Source of the DNA: Flavobacterium indicum GPTSA100-9 = DSM 17447
GTDB lineage: Bacteria; Bacteroidota; Bacteroidia; Flavobacteriales; Flavobacteriaceae
Direction of reading: 5' to 3'
Length of the DNA stretch: 64,000 bases
NCBI RefSeq assembly: GCF_000455605.1
Contig: NC_017025.1
Location: 1,674,001-1,738,000, forward strand
A program made the translations under genes and the position numbers. The notes below the pieces were generated by a model. It saw nothing but the letters and a program-made list of their open reading frames with translations. It made no database searches and was not told the DNA's origin. Shown here in pieces: positions 31,153-38,861 of this stretch (within the stretch, counting starts at the first letter, position 1; each line of letters begins with the position of its first letter).

Positions 31153-31182
31153 CTTAAACTGTAATTTTTATTTGCATATCCA

Positions 31183-31660
31183 GAGTTGTTTTGTATAGAA
31201 GTTTGAATAATTATTTTTTTACCTCAAATACAATTGCTACATCATCTAATATGGTGGGTTTTTCATTAAAAAAACATGAAAAAGATAGTTTTGCTTTACG
31301 CCCTTTACTAAGAAACCCATTTACAAATAAAATAGTTGTAATAAATGAAGGAGTCAATAAAAGTAATCGAATAAACAAAGCTTCAAAAAAAGCTACAGTA
31401 GTATCACCTGTTACCACATCTTTATTTAAAAAACCTTCTGTTCCCAAAAAATCTGTAACTCAAACCAAAGTTTTCAATTTATTGGTACAATAAAAAATCA
31501 AAGTAAAGGTGAAATGGTAATATTAAGGATAAATAATGAAATTAAACATCTTTATCTTGGTGTAAAACAGGAAGATTATTTAATTAAAAAAAATTATAAA
31601 GATTCGGTAGTTTTATTTACAAATGGTGAAAAGATTATTGTAAAAAAACGGTATAATTAG
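31183..31660 (+). pseudogene. Frameshifted remnant of an unknown gene
   Basis: One frame (31191-31493) encodes LKKHEKDSFALRPLLRNPF ... KKPSVPKKSVTQTK and then hits a stop. A one-base shift near 31470 continues as FQFIGTIKNQSKGEMVILRI, EIKHLYLGVKQED, KDSVVLFTNGEKIIVKKRYN and ends at 31660. The Pro/Lys-rich linker followed by a small beta domain resembles pilus or secretion GspC-like C-termini, but I am not sure. The 5' end is missing at the IS boundary and no ATG is available. Confidence 0.55.
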
Positions 31661-31738
31661 AGCATTTATTTAAACTTTTTGATACAGTTTAATCTGTCTC
31701 AAAAATGATTTTAGACAAATTAAAATGTAAAAATATAA

Positions 31739-31765
31739 AACCAACTTTTATACAAGTTGGTTTTT
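31739..31765 (+). terminator. Hairpin terminator after the remnant
   Basis: Nine-base arms AACCAACTT and AAGTTGGTT around a 6-nt loop are followed by Ts. It lies about 80 bp after the stop of the remnant at 31660. The next 420 bp up to 32183 hold no recognisable gene, only a small GC-rich inverted repeat (cgcgaaaggattcgcg) near 31787-31802. Confidence 0.75.
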
Positions 31766-32182
31766 GTGGTTATTTGATACTTACCACGCGAAAGGATTCG
31801 CGCGGGAGCTGGGAATTCAAGAACCTAAATGTTATAATTTATATGTTTAATAATATAAAAGAGTATATTTTTAATTAATATTAACAAAATACTCTTCAAT
31901 AAAAACTAATTGACGTAAGAATTATGTAACAAAAAAATAAAAAATGTTTTTTGAAAATTATTTTTATTTTTATAATATTGCATAATAATAAAACAAGATT
32001 AATCTTACTATCATTTTTGTAATTACAATTATAAGATCTAGCTAACCTTAAAAAAGGATTTGATAAATAAAAGATTGGATTTTCAAATACCTCTAGTTAC
32101 CAATCAATTAGTAAAAGCAGCCTTACTGAAAAAATGTTTGGAGACATAAAGTAAGACTGCAATTAAATTAAAAAACAAATTT

Positions 32183-32890
32183 ATGAAAAAAATCGTATTT
32201 GGTATTTTACTTTTAGCACTTATAGCTACAATTTCGTGTAATAGCGATGAAAATTCAGAAAGTAATGATGGAAAAGTAACTCCATTTAATAACAGTATTA
32301 CACATATTAATAACAATATTACACAAAGAAGCACATCAACTATTTCAGAATTAGCTAATAAAGTTTTTTACGATGATGATTTTACAAATTACACAAATAA
32401 ATACTTTGAGTTTGAAGAGAAAATAGTAACTAAGGAAAACTATAATGAAATTGTAATATTAAAATCAGATGATGAATTGTTTAATTGGATTGAAAATAAC
32501 ATTGAAAAAACCAGTTTTAGCTCTATATCAGAATTTCAAAATATGAAAGCTGAATGTCTTTATTTAAAATCTATTTTTATCAGTAAATTTGAATCAGATT
32601 TTGAATTTAATATTAAATCAGATGTCGATTTACAAATTTTTACTGAGGAGATTCAACATGTTGCTGACGAAGCTAGTAAAGCACAAGGAGGTGGAAGTGG
32701 TTGTTATGATTCAAACGTTAGATGCATAAGAAGGGCAAGAAATAATGCGGCTACAGGTTTAGCAGTTTCAGCAGTTTCAGCTTGGTTTAATCCAATCGTT
32801 GGTGCAGCAGGTGCTTTAGCAACAAGTATATATTTGTCAAATGCACTTGAAGCTTGTTCGGACGCTTTTGATTCTTGTATGGGCAATTAA
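32183..32890 (+). CDS. Lipoprotein with Cys- and Ala-rich C-terminal segment
   Basis: A 235-residue protein with a lipoprotein signal (MKKIVFGILLLALIATISCN, lipidated Cys at 19), then an Asn/Ser linker and an acidic middle. The last 65 residues differ: GGGSGCYDSNVRCIRRARNN, then a hydrophobic Ala/Gly-rich helix (GLAVSAVSAW, VGAAGALATS) and LEACSDAFDSCMGN, giving four Cys in two pairs. No family is recognised. The hydrophobic, disulfide-capable C-terminus looks like a secreted antimicrobial or pore-forming part. A small membrane protein gene follows 10 bp later. Toxin-immunity is a hypothesis only. Confidence 0.7.
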   Translation: MKKIVFGILLLALIATISCNSDENSESNDGKVTPFNNSITHINNNITQRSTSTISELANKVFYDDDFTNYTNKYFEFEEKIVTKENYNEIVILKSDDELFNWIENNIEKTSFSSISEFQNMKAECLYLKSIFISKFESDFEFNIKSDVDLQIFTEEIQHVADEASKAQGGGSGCYDSNVRCIRRARNNAATGLAVSAVSAWFNPIVGAAGALATSIYLSNALEACSDAFDSCMGN

Positions 32891-32900
32891 ATTAATTACT

Positions 32901-33194
32901 ATGAAGAAAAATAATATTACTTTACTGAAACTAATTGAATATTCAGTTTACGCCTTTACTTTTTTTATAATTACTTATGATTTTATTCTTCCAAAGAATA
33001 TATCAAATTCTATTTATGAATTTGGCACTGCTAAATTATCAATATTGGTTTTATCAGTATTAATAGTTGGTTATATTTTAATAGGTTTAAAAGAGCGAGA
33101 ATATTTATATCAAAAATTCACTAAAAAGCATATCATATCTGCTTTTTTAGTGAGTATTATATGCTTATTATTATATTTCACTTTTGTAGTATAA
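32901..33194 (+). CDS. Small membrane protein, 97 aa
   Basis: The start is set at ATG 32901 (MKKNNITLLKLIEYSVYAF), since the upstream in-frame part overlaps the lipoprotein gene. The 97 residues carry three predicted membrane helices (about 12-30, 44-62, 75-95) with a charged loop (GLKEREYLYQKFTKKH). No family is recognised. Its position directly after the lipoprotein gene and before a strong terminator makes a two-gene operon. Small multi-helix proteins beside peptides often give immunity, but this is not shown. Confidence 0.65.
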   Translation: MKKNNITLLKLIEYSVYAFTFFIITYDFILPKNISNSIYEFGTAKLSILVLSVLIVGYILIGLKEREYLYQKFTKKHIISAFLVSIICLLLYFTFVV

Positions 33195-33207
33195 TTTTTT
33201 ATCATTC

Positions 33208-33238
33208 AAAAAGGCTATCTTTATAAGATAGCCTTTTT
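33208..33238 (+). terminator. Strong hairpin terminator
   Basis: Arms AAAAAGGCTATCTT and AAGATAGCCTTTTT form a 14-bp stem with a 3-4 nt loop and T tail, directly after the two-gene lipoprotein operon. It would act in both directions. Confidence 0.9.
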
Positions 33239-34319
33239 AATTAAATCAATTTATAAAATACATCCAAACGGAATTAATTATAAAACTAATAAAAAAGAAA
33301 TATTCTTAAAAATTAAAAATAAACTAGTAATGGTTTATAACATCAATTTTATATAAGTGGGGTTTTAGTGTGTATTTGTAAGAGCTGGTGTTTTTCTTTC
33401 TTCTCTGAAGTAAGGTATTTCTTTTTAACTTTACGGTATATTTGTAAACGTCAGTAATAAAAATCCATGACTGACATAAAGACTACGGAACGTTATAATG
33501 TATTATAGTTTAATAGCTTTAATTTTTTTATTTGTTGCAAACAATTAGGGCAAGAAATACCACTACTAGCAACGTTTTTTTACTTCATATTCGCAACCAC
33601 TTTTTACCCTCTCCGAAAAATTCTATTTCGCAAAAAACTTGATTCTCACCTTTGTTAACTACATAATACCAAAACTACAAATCTTTTTCTCTTGGCTCTC
33701 AATAAATATTTGTTAATACTTTTACTAAATAATTTATAATTAACTGTTTATAATAATGGTTAGTAGCAAAACTAATGTAGACTATTTTTTAATTTTTTTT
33801 TCCATCATTAAGTTCTTTTAGTTTTAATTGCAATTCTTATGAAAGGATATATCTGTTTGGCAATCCATTGAATTTTACAAACAACAAAAAATCTTTGCTT
33901 GTTATTTTTTGCATTGAAAAATCATTCCTTTTCGCAAGCCTCTATTTACTTGAATTATTTAATTAATTTCATTAGTAATAAATCTGAATTCCATATGATT
34001 ACAGTACAAATATTTTAATTATTGGTTGGTTCTATATAAACTTAATTCTTTTAAATTAGAATTTGTAATAACTGTAAATTTATGATTGATGTATCTTCAT
34101 AAAAAAATAATTATTGCAACCAATATTGAAAAACTAAATCATTCATTACACCCAAAATAAATACAGGTTACTTTTTCTATTGTAATATTGTTAATAGTTA
34201 TTCAAACATTGAAATTCGTTTTAACTTTGTATTTGATGTAGTAGATACAGAAGCAAATTTCTATAATTTTTAGAAAATAATTTTTTAAAAATATATTTAC
34301 ATTAAGAATCAAAGAGTAA
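33239..34319. other. AT-rich stretch without intact genes
   Basis: No open frame of convincing length is seen. A minus-strand patch near 33600-33670 reads YYVVNKGENQVFCEIEFFGEG in one frame and may be debris of a gene. Stops are frequent in all frames. Confidence 0.5.
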
Positions 34320-34715
34320 ATTAAATTGAAAAAATACAATATTTCTTCATTTGAGAAAAAAATAGATGTTAAGAATAATTATAAAAAAAACTCTAATGTG
34401 TCGGGAGAAATATTAAGCAAAATTCTAAATTAATTTTAAATATAAATCATGATTAGTTGATAACTGGAAAAAATATTTTATAAAAACTGTAACATCTAAA
34501 GAAAATTAAGTACTTTTTGATAAACTAAACAAAAAAGAAGTAGAAAATTATGAAAATATAAATTTTGCAACAATTGATGTTGAAAATAAAAAAATCAAAT
34601 TTTTAACAATAAAATTCTGGTATATTTGGATATAAAACTAGATTAAAAACTGACGATAATCATAATTTAAATATTCCTAAAAAAATAAAACATATATAAT
34701 GAATGTTGAGTGTAG
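34320..34715 (+). pseudogene. Heavily degraded coding remnant
   Basis: Short open segments in changing plus-strand frames look like former protein: KKYNISSFEKKIDVKNNYKK, then EVENYENINFATIDVENKKI, then after a shift FGYKTRLKTDDNHNLNIPKK. Stops and frameshifts separate them. The family is not recognised. Confidence 0.4.
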
Positions 34716-34825
34716 TGCAGATTAGAATACAGAACTAAATTTGAACGTTAATATTAATAATAATATTATTTTTGAAGACGATATTAAGGTGTTTTTATAA
34801 TTTAAAATCAAAAAATATATCAATT

Positions 34826-34850
34826 AAATCGCTTTTTAGCGGTTTTTTTA
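34826..34850 (+). terminator. Hairpin with T tract
   Basis: The sequence aaatcgctttttagcggttttttt forms a short stem (AATCGC with GCGGTT) followed by T residues, after the degraded remnant. From here to 35354 no gene is seen; the stretch has small hairpins, for example TTTGTTGC/GCAACAAA near 35172-35191. Confidence 0.5.
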
Positions 34851-35354
34851 TGCCTAAAATTTCCTTTTTTTCTCTTTTTTTCTTTTTAATTTATTATAGT
34901 TTCCAAAAATTTAGAAACAAAAAAGAAAATAGAAACAATATAGAAACCAATAAAAACTGCTAAAACCCAATAAAATCAAGTATTTTTCGGTTTGGTTTCC
35001 AAGTTTCCAAAAAAATCAAATATAAATATAGTGTTGGGGTTGGGGGAAGAAAACCGAGCTCTAAAAATCGGGTTAATTTATATGGTGTGTAAAACAAGTT
35101 TTGCATGTGTGTAGTATTACTTGCGGAATAAGTTATTAGGTAATGAAGCTGTCGCTTCATTGGTTTAATTTATTTGTTGCTAAGGCAACAAATGTAGGGG
35201 CAAAAAAAAGAACGGCTTAAAACGCTTTAAAATAGATGGACTTTCATATATTTGTGTGTGCCAAATTTGTGGCAAAATAGTGTGTAATTACGTGTTTTTT
35301 TGTTCGGTAAGTATCTGATTTACAATGTCAATAGAAACGGAATGTTTTAAAATA

Positions 35355-35372
35355 AAATCCCGTCTTCGCTAC
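35355..35372. other. Possible integration site core (tRNA 3'-end-like sequence)
   Basis: The sequence AAATCCCGTCTTCGCTAC resembles the T-arm/acceptor 3' end of a tRNA gene, but no tRNA is present around it. Such fragments mark att sites of integrated islands. The position fits: accessory, decaying DNA lies to the left and housekeeping genes to the right. A nearby short inverted repeat (TGCCA/TGGCA near 35260) is compatible with an integrase-binding region. The call is inference. Confidence 0.35.
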
Positions 35373-35380
35373 AAAACACA

Positions 35381-35412
35381 AACCCTAACTAATCAAACAG
35401 TTAGGGTTTTTT
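35381..35412. terminator. Hairpin terminator
   Basis: Arms AACCCTAACT and AGTTAGGGTT around an 8-nt loop, followed by six Ts. It marks the edge between the accessory region and the DUF2892 gene. Confidence 0.8.
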
Positions 35413-35499
35413 AATTCTCCATTTTTAAATATTTCAACTACTTCAATATCTCAATCTTTTTTTGTAAATTTAAAATATCAATTTTAAAAAATCATATTT

Positions 35500-35709
35500 A
35501 TGAAAAAAAACATGGGAAATGCAGACAGATTAATTCGAGTAATTATTGCTGCCCTAATTGCTTATTTATATTATAATGGAACGATTTCAGGAACTTTAGG
35601 TACAATTTTATTAATTTTTGCAGGTGTGTTTGTCTTAACAAGCTTAATTAAGTTTTGTCCACTATACACACTTTTAGGTATCAACACGTGTTCGATTAAA
35701 CAAGAATAA
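35500..35709 (+). CDS. DUF2892 (YgaP-like) small membrane protein
   Basis: A 69-residue protein with the DUF2892 start NMGNADRLIRVIIAALIAYLY and a second membrane helix (LGTILLIFAGVFVLTSLI), then FCPLYTLLGINTC. This YgaP-type transmembrane domain often accompanies rhodanese or sulfur genes; here it stands alone. Two helices, inner membrane. The two Cys near the C-terminus are typical of the family. A bidirectional terminator follows. Confidence 0.92.
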   Translation: MKKNMGNADRLIRVIIAALIAYLYYNGTISGTLGTILLIFAGVFVLTSLIKFCPLYTLLGINTCSIKQE

Positions 35710-35741
35710 AAAAACGCCTAGAAAAATACTAGGCGTTTTTT
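35709..35741. terminator. Bidirectional terminator between DUF2892 gene and mdh
   Basis: A 13-bp stem (AAAAAACGCCTAG with CTAGGCGTTTTTT) and a 7-nt loop, with A and T runs on both sides, serves the converging DUF2892 and mdh genes. Confidence 0.92.
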
Positions 35742-35763
35742 ATACTATTTAATTACGAAAGGA

Positions 35764-36699
35764 TTAACTTAAAACTGCTTTTAAATCTCCATTCATTGCT
35801 CTTACAGCATCAGCAGATTTTGCAAATAATGCTTTCTCTGCATCATTTAATTGAATATCTACAATTTCTTCAATTCCATTTTTACCTATGATACAAGGAA
35901 CACCTAAACAAATATCAGATTGTCCGTACTCCCCTTCTAAAAACACAGAACATGGAATCATTTTCTTTTGATCATTTAAAATAGAATCTACTAAATAAGC
36001 AACCGATGCTCCAGGTGCGTACCAAGCAGAAGTTCCTAACAATCCAGTCAATGTAGCGCCACCAACCATTGTATCAGCCGCTACTTTATCTAAAACTTCT
36101 TGAGATAAGAAATTAGAAACAGGCGAACCATTGTAAGAAGCTAAACGCGTTAACGGAATCATCGTTGTATCTCCATGTCCACCTATAACCATACCTTGAA
36201 CATCGTTAGATGGCTTAGCTAAAGCTTGAGATAAATAATATTTAAAACGAGAACTGTCTAAAGCACCTCCCATTCCAATAATTCTGTTTTTTGGTAATCC
36301 TGTTGCTTTTAATGTTAAATATGTCATAGTATCCATAGGATTAGAAACTACAACAATAATAGCATCAGGAGAAAATTTTAAAACATTATCTGCAACTGTT
36401 TTTACGATACCTGCATTGATACCAATTAATTCTTCACGAGTCATACCTGGTTTTCTTGGAATACCAGATGTAATTACTACTACATCAGAATTAGCAGTTT
36501 TAGAATAATCATTTGTACTACCAGAAACTCTTGTATTAAAACCAGTAGTTGTTGCACATTGCATAATGTCCATTGCCTTTCCTTCAGCAAATCCTTCTTT
36601 GATGTCTAGTAAAACCACTTCACTAGCAATTCCTCTATACGAAATCACGTCAGCACAAGTTGCACCTACATTACCAGCACCTACTATTGTTACTTTCAT
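35764..36699 (-). CDS. mdh: Malate dehydrogenase
   Basis: Interconverts malate and oxaloacetate with NAD in the TCA cycle. The 311-residue protein is of the lactate-dehydrogenase-like MDH type: Rossmann motif VTIVGAGNVGATCAD, cofactor-selecting Asp in VVLLDIKEGFAEG, substrate Arg residues in PRKPGMTREEL, VVSNPMDTMTYL, and the catalytic His in MVIGGHGDTTM. Length is normal. A TAnnTTTG promoter lies upstream. Confidence 0.97.
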   Translation of the reverse strand: MKVTIVGAGNVGATCADVISYRGIASEVVLLDIKEGFAEGKAMDIMQCATTTGFNTRVSGSTNDYSKTANSDVVVITSGIPRKPGMTREELIGINAGIVKTVADNVLKFSPDAIIVVVSNPMDTMTYLTLKATGLPKNRIIGMGGALDSSRFKYYLSQALAKPSNDVQGMVIGGHGDTTMIPLTRLASYNGSPVSNFLSQEVLDKVAADTMVGGATLTGLLGTSAWYAPGASVAYLVDSILNDQKKMIPCSVFLEGEYGQSDICLGVPCIIGKNGIEEIVDIQLNDAEKALFAKSADAVRAMNGDLKAVLS

Positions 36700-36734
36700 T
36701 TTATATTAATTAAAAATATTGGTTGTTATTTCTA

Positions 36735-36769
36735 CAAAAATAAAGAATTAATTATTGTTTTATGACAAA
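36735..36769 (-). promoter_or_regulatory. mdh promoter
   Basis: On the minus strand TTTG (36769-36766) and TATTTTTG (36742-36735) are separated by 23 bp, fitting the Bacteroidota -33/-7 pattern. The -7 box ends 36 bp before the mdh ATG. Confidence 0.65.
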
Positions 36770-36776
36770 TGTATAT

Positions 36777-38765
36777 TTATTTCACAATTATTTTTTTTGT
36801 AATTGATTTTCCGCTAGTTGTTACATTAACAAAATAAACTCCAGCAGGGAAATTTATTGAAATTTGATCATTGTTTTGAACTAAAGAACCATATACTTTT
36901 TGACCTGAAATGGTATATATTGCTACATTTGTATTGTTTTCTATTCCTGAAACATATAAATATTCGGATGCTGGATTGGGAAATACTTTTACTGATTCAA
37001 ATTCAAATGTTGATGAGGCTAAACTAGAAAACCATGGTTCTCCATATTTTATACCAAAAACGTAGTCTACCAACTGCGGATAATCAATAAACGGATTTCT
37101 ATTGTTTTGCCAAGTGTAAACATAGTTATTTCTATTCATTTCATAATCATCTCTAGGATCTTGTGTATTCCAAGCTAATAGTGTCGCTAAATCTCCAATA
37201 TTTCCTGATGGATTAGCACCGTTATATTCACTAGGATCGCCATTAACCACATTTAAACCATTAAAACGTACTGCCATATAAAACAAGGAACGAGCAACAT
37301 CTCCTTTCCATGAACCAAACGTACCTGTAGGCCCCGCATAAACAGTTGCAGAATTTATATTCCCGTAATTTTTATTATTTCTAGAAGAGTTTTCTTGTCC
37401 GTTCTCTACTCGGATGTGATGCGCATCAGAAACTCCATCCACAACGCTAGCCGCACTTGTGGTATTCCAAATTGAAATTCCATCTGCAGTGTCTCCCAAC
37501 GCTACTTCAAATCCTCCTCTTGATTGACAAAAGATGTGTTCTCTATTCCATTTTCCTATAATACTTGAACCTTGTTGTTGATCAATTTTCGACATGGGTT
37601 GTTCGATATACATACACCATACTTTTGAATGATTCGCAGGATTTTGATCGGCAATTCTAATAATATCCCAAATATCAGCATAACTGTGTAAATGAACAAC
37701 AGAAGGATTAGCAATAATATCTTGAATTGCTTGTTTTAGTGTTGCCCCAGATAAGCCTTCTAAACTAGCATAATACCCTGCAGGTGTTGTCGGTAAAACA
37801 TTGCCAAACGTTGGCGCTAAAGGTGTACCAAAGTTTGAAATTTGAAAATCGTTATCTTCTACCCTTCTTAAAACTGAATTATTACTTGCAACAACTGTTG
37901 TTGGTAATCCTGAAATATAAACAATAAATTCTTCATCACCTTCATCCAATGAATCATCAACTAAATTTAAAGTGGTTGAAGCGGTATTGGTTCCTGCAGG
38001 AATTACAATTGATGTTGTCCCTGAATAATCTGCAGTAACAAAACTGCCATTTACTAATGTAATTGAAAAAGCAGTATCAACTGTTACATTTGTTGAAGTT
38101 GTAAAAGTTATGTCTACATTTTGACCTTCTGTATAAATTGTATTATTTAAGGTAGTTGTCATGTAATTAAATACAATTCCCGAACCATCATTATTCATAC
38201 CTGGTGTTGGCGCTTTAACTTCATAAGTTCCGTCAACTTTTCGTTGAATGGAATGATTGGCAGCATTTGAAGTCGCATTTTCATTGACACATACGGTTAA
38301 ATTCAAAGCAGTCATTAATGCTGTAGGTTGTGTTGTTGCTGCGTTAGAATAGGCAATTGCATCCATTAAATTAGTTGAAGTAGCCGATGTACCAACCGGA
38401 AAATCAGATCCATTTCCTGTATAAAGTGCAATAACATCCGGACCATTTTGTAAAGTTGTTTCTGGTAAATTTAAAGCCGGAGTTGGAGAAACTTGTGAAT
38501 TTCCAATTAAAAAGTTGCCATTTGCATCTGTAGTATATCCATCTAAATCGATTGCATAATAACTCAATACTCCAGTAAAAGGCGTACTCCCCGCGTTATA
38601 CATAACAAGTACTAAACCGTTTAATGAATAATTAGGCGAAATGGAATGAAGTTCTATAAATTCTTTAACATCAGTCGACGGAGTGTCAGGATCAATTTCA
38701 TTAATCACCACTTGAGCATTAGAAAAAATACTTACAAAAAACAGAATTAGTAATTTTATTTTCAT
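36777..38765 (-). CDS. T9SS-secreted endonuclease I with lamin-tail and Calx-beta domains
   Basis: A secreted nuclease of 662 residues. Order: signal peptide (1-17), lamin tail domain (VVINEIDPDTPSTDVKEFIELH), Calx-beta domain (about 205-290, ending EGDEEFIVYISGLP), endonuclease I domain (about 310-570; EHIFCQSRGG and DAHHIRVENGQENSSRNNKNYG hold the metal/catalytic residues), and a T9SS sorting domain (VKVFPNPASEYLYVSG, GVYFVNVTTSGKSITKKIIVK). It likely degrades extracellular DNA for nutrients. Single gene. Confidence 0.93.
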   Translation of the reverse strand: MKIKLLILFFVSIFSNAQVVINEIDPDTPSTDVKEFIELHSISPNYSLNGLVLVMYNAGSTPFTGVLSYYAIDLDGYTTDANGNFLIGNSQVSPTPALNLPETTLQNGPDVIALYTGNGSDFPVGTSATSTNLMDAIAYSNAATTQPTALMTALNLTVCVNENATSNAANHSIQRKVDGTYEVKAPTPGMNNDGSGIVFNYMTTTLNNTIYTEGQNVDITFTTSTNVTVDTAFSITLVNGSFVTADYSGTTSIVIPAGTNTASTTLNLVDDSLDEGDEEFIVYISGLPTTVVASNNSVLRRVEDNDFQISNFGTPLAPTFGNVLPTTPAGYYASLEGLSGATLKQAIQDIIANPSVVHLHSYADIWDIIRIADQNPANHSKVWCMYIEQPMSKIDQQQGSSIIGKWNREHIFCQSRGGFEVALGDTADGISIWNTTSAASVVDGVSDAHHIRVENGQENSSRNNKNYGNINSATVYAGPTGTFGSWKGDVARSLFYMAVRFNGLNVVNGDPSEYNGANPSGNIGDLATLLAWNTQDPRDDYEMNRNNYVYTWQNNRNPFIDYPQLVDYVFGIKYGEPWFSSLASSTFEFESVKVFPNPASEYLYVSGIENNTNVAIYTISGQKVYGSLVQNNDQISINFPAGVYFVNVTTSGKSITKKIIVK

Positions 38766-38861
38766 TTATTTTGGGATTTTATACCAAAAATAGTCTTTTT
38801 TCGTATATGATTATAAAATTTATTATTTTTTCACTAATATTGAGCTGCTAGAAAAGAATAA

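Larger units (their letters stand above)
29921..31182 (+). mobile_element. IS3-family insertion sequence, copy 2 (1262 bp)
   Basis: The same element as at 8858-10119, in opposite orientation: start TGGATATAC at 29921, end GCATATCCA at 31182. Flanking bases repeat as gagtt on both sides (29915-29919 and 31183-31187), with a C on the left between repeat and end. If CTGG...CCAG is taken as the terminus, a 4-bp AGTT duplication results. This copy therefore looks like a direct transposition product. Confidence 0.95.

Noticed and set aside
34960..35160. 66-aa minus-strand gene
   Set aside because: Composition and lack of context suggest chance; the region has only small hairpins.
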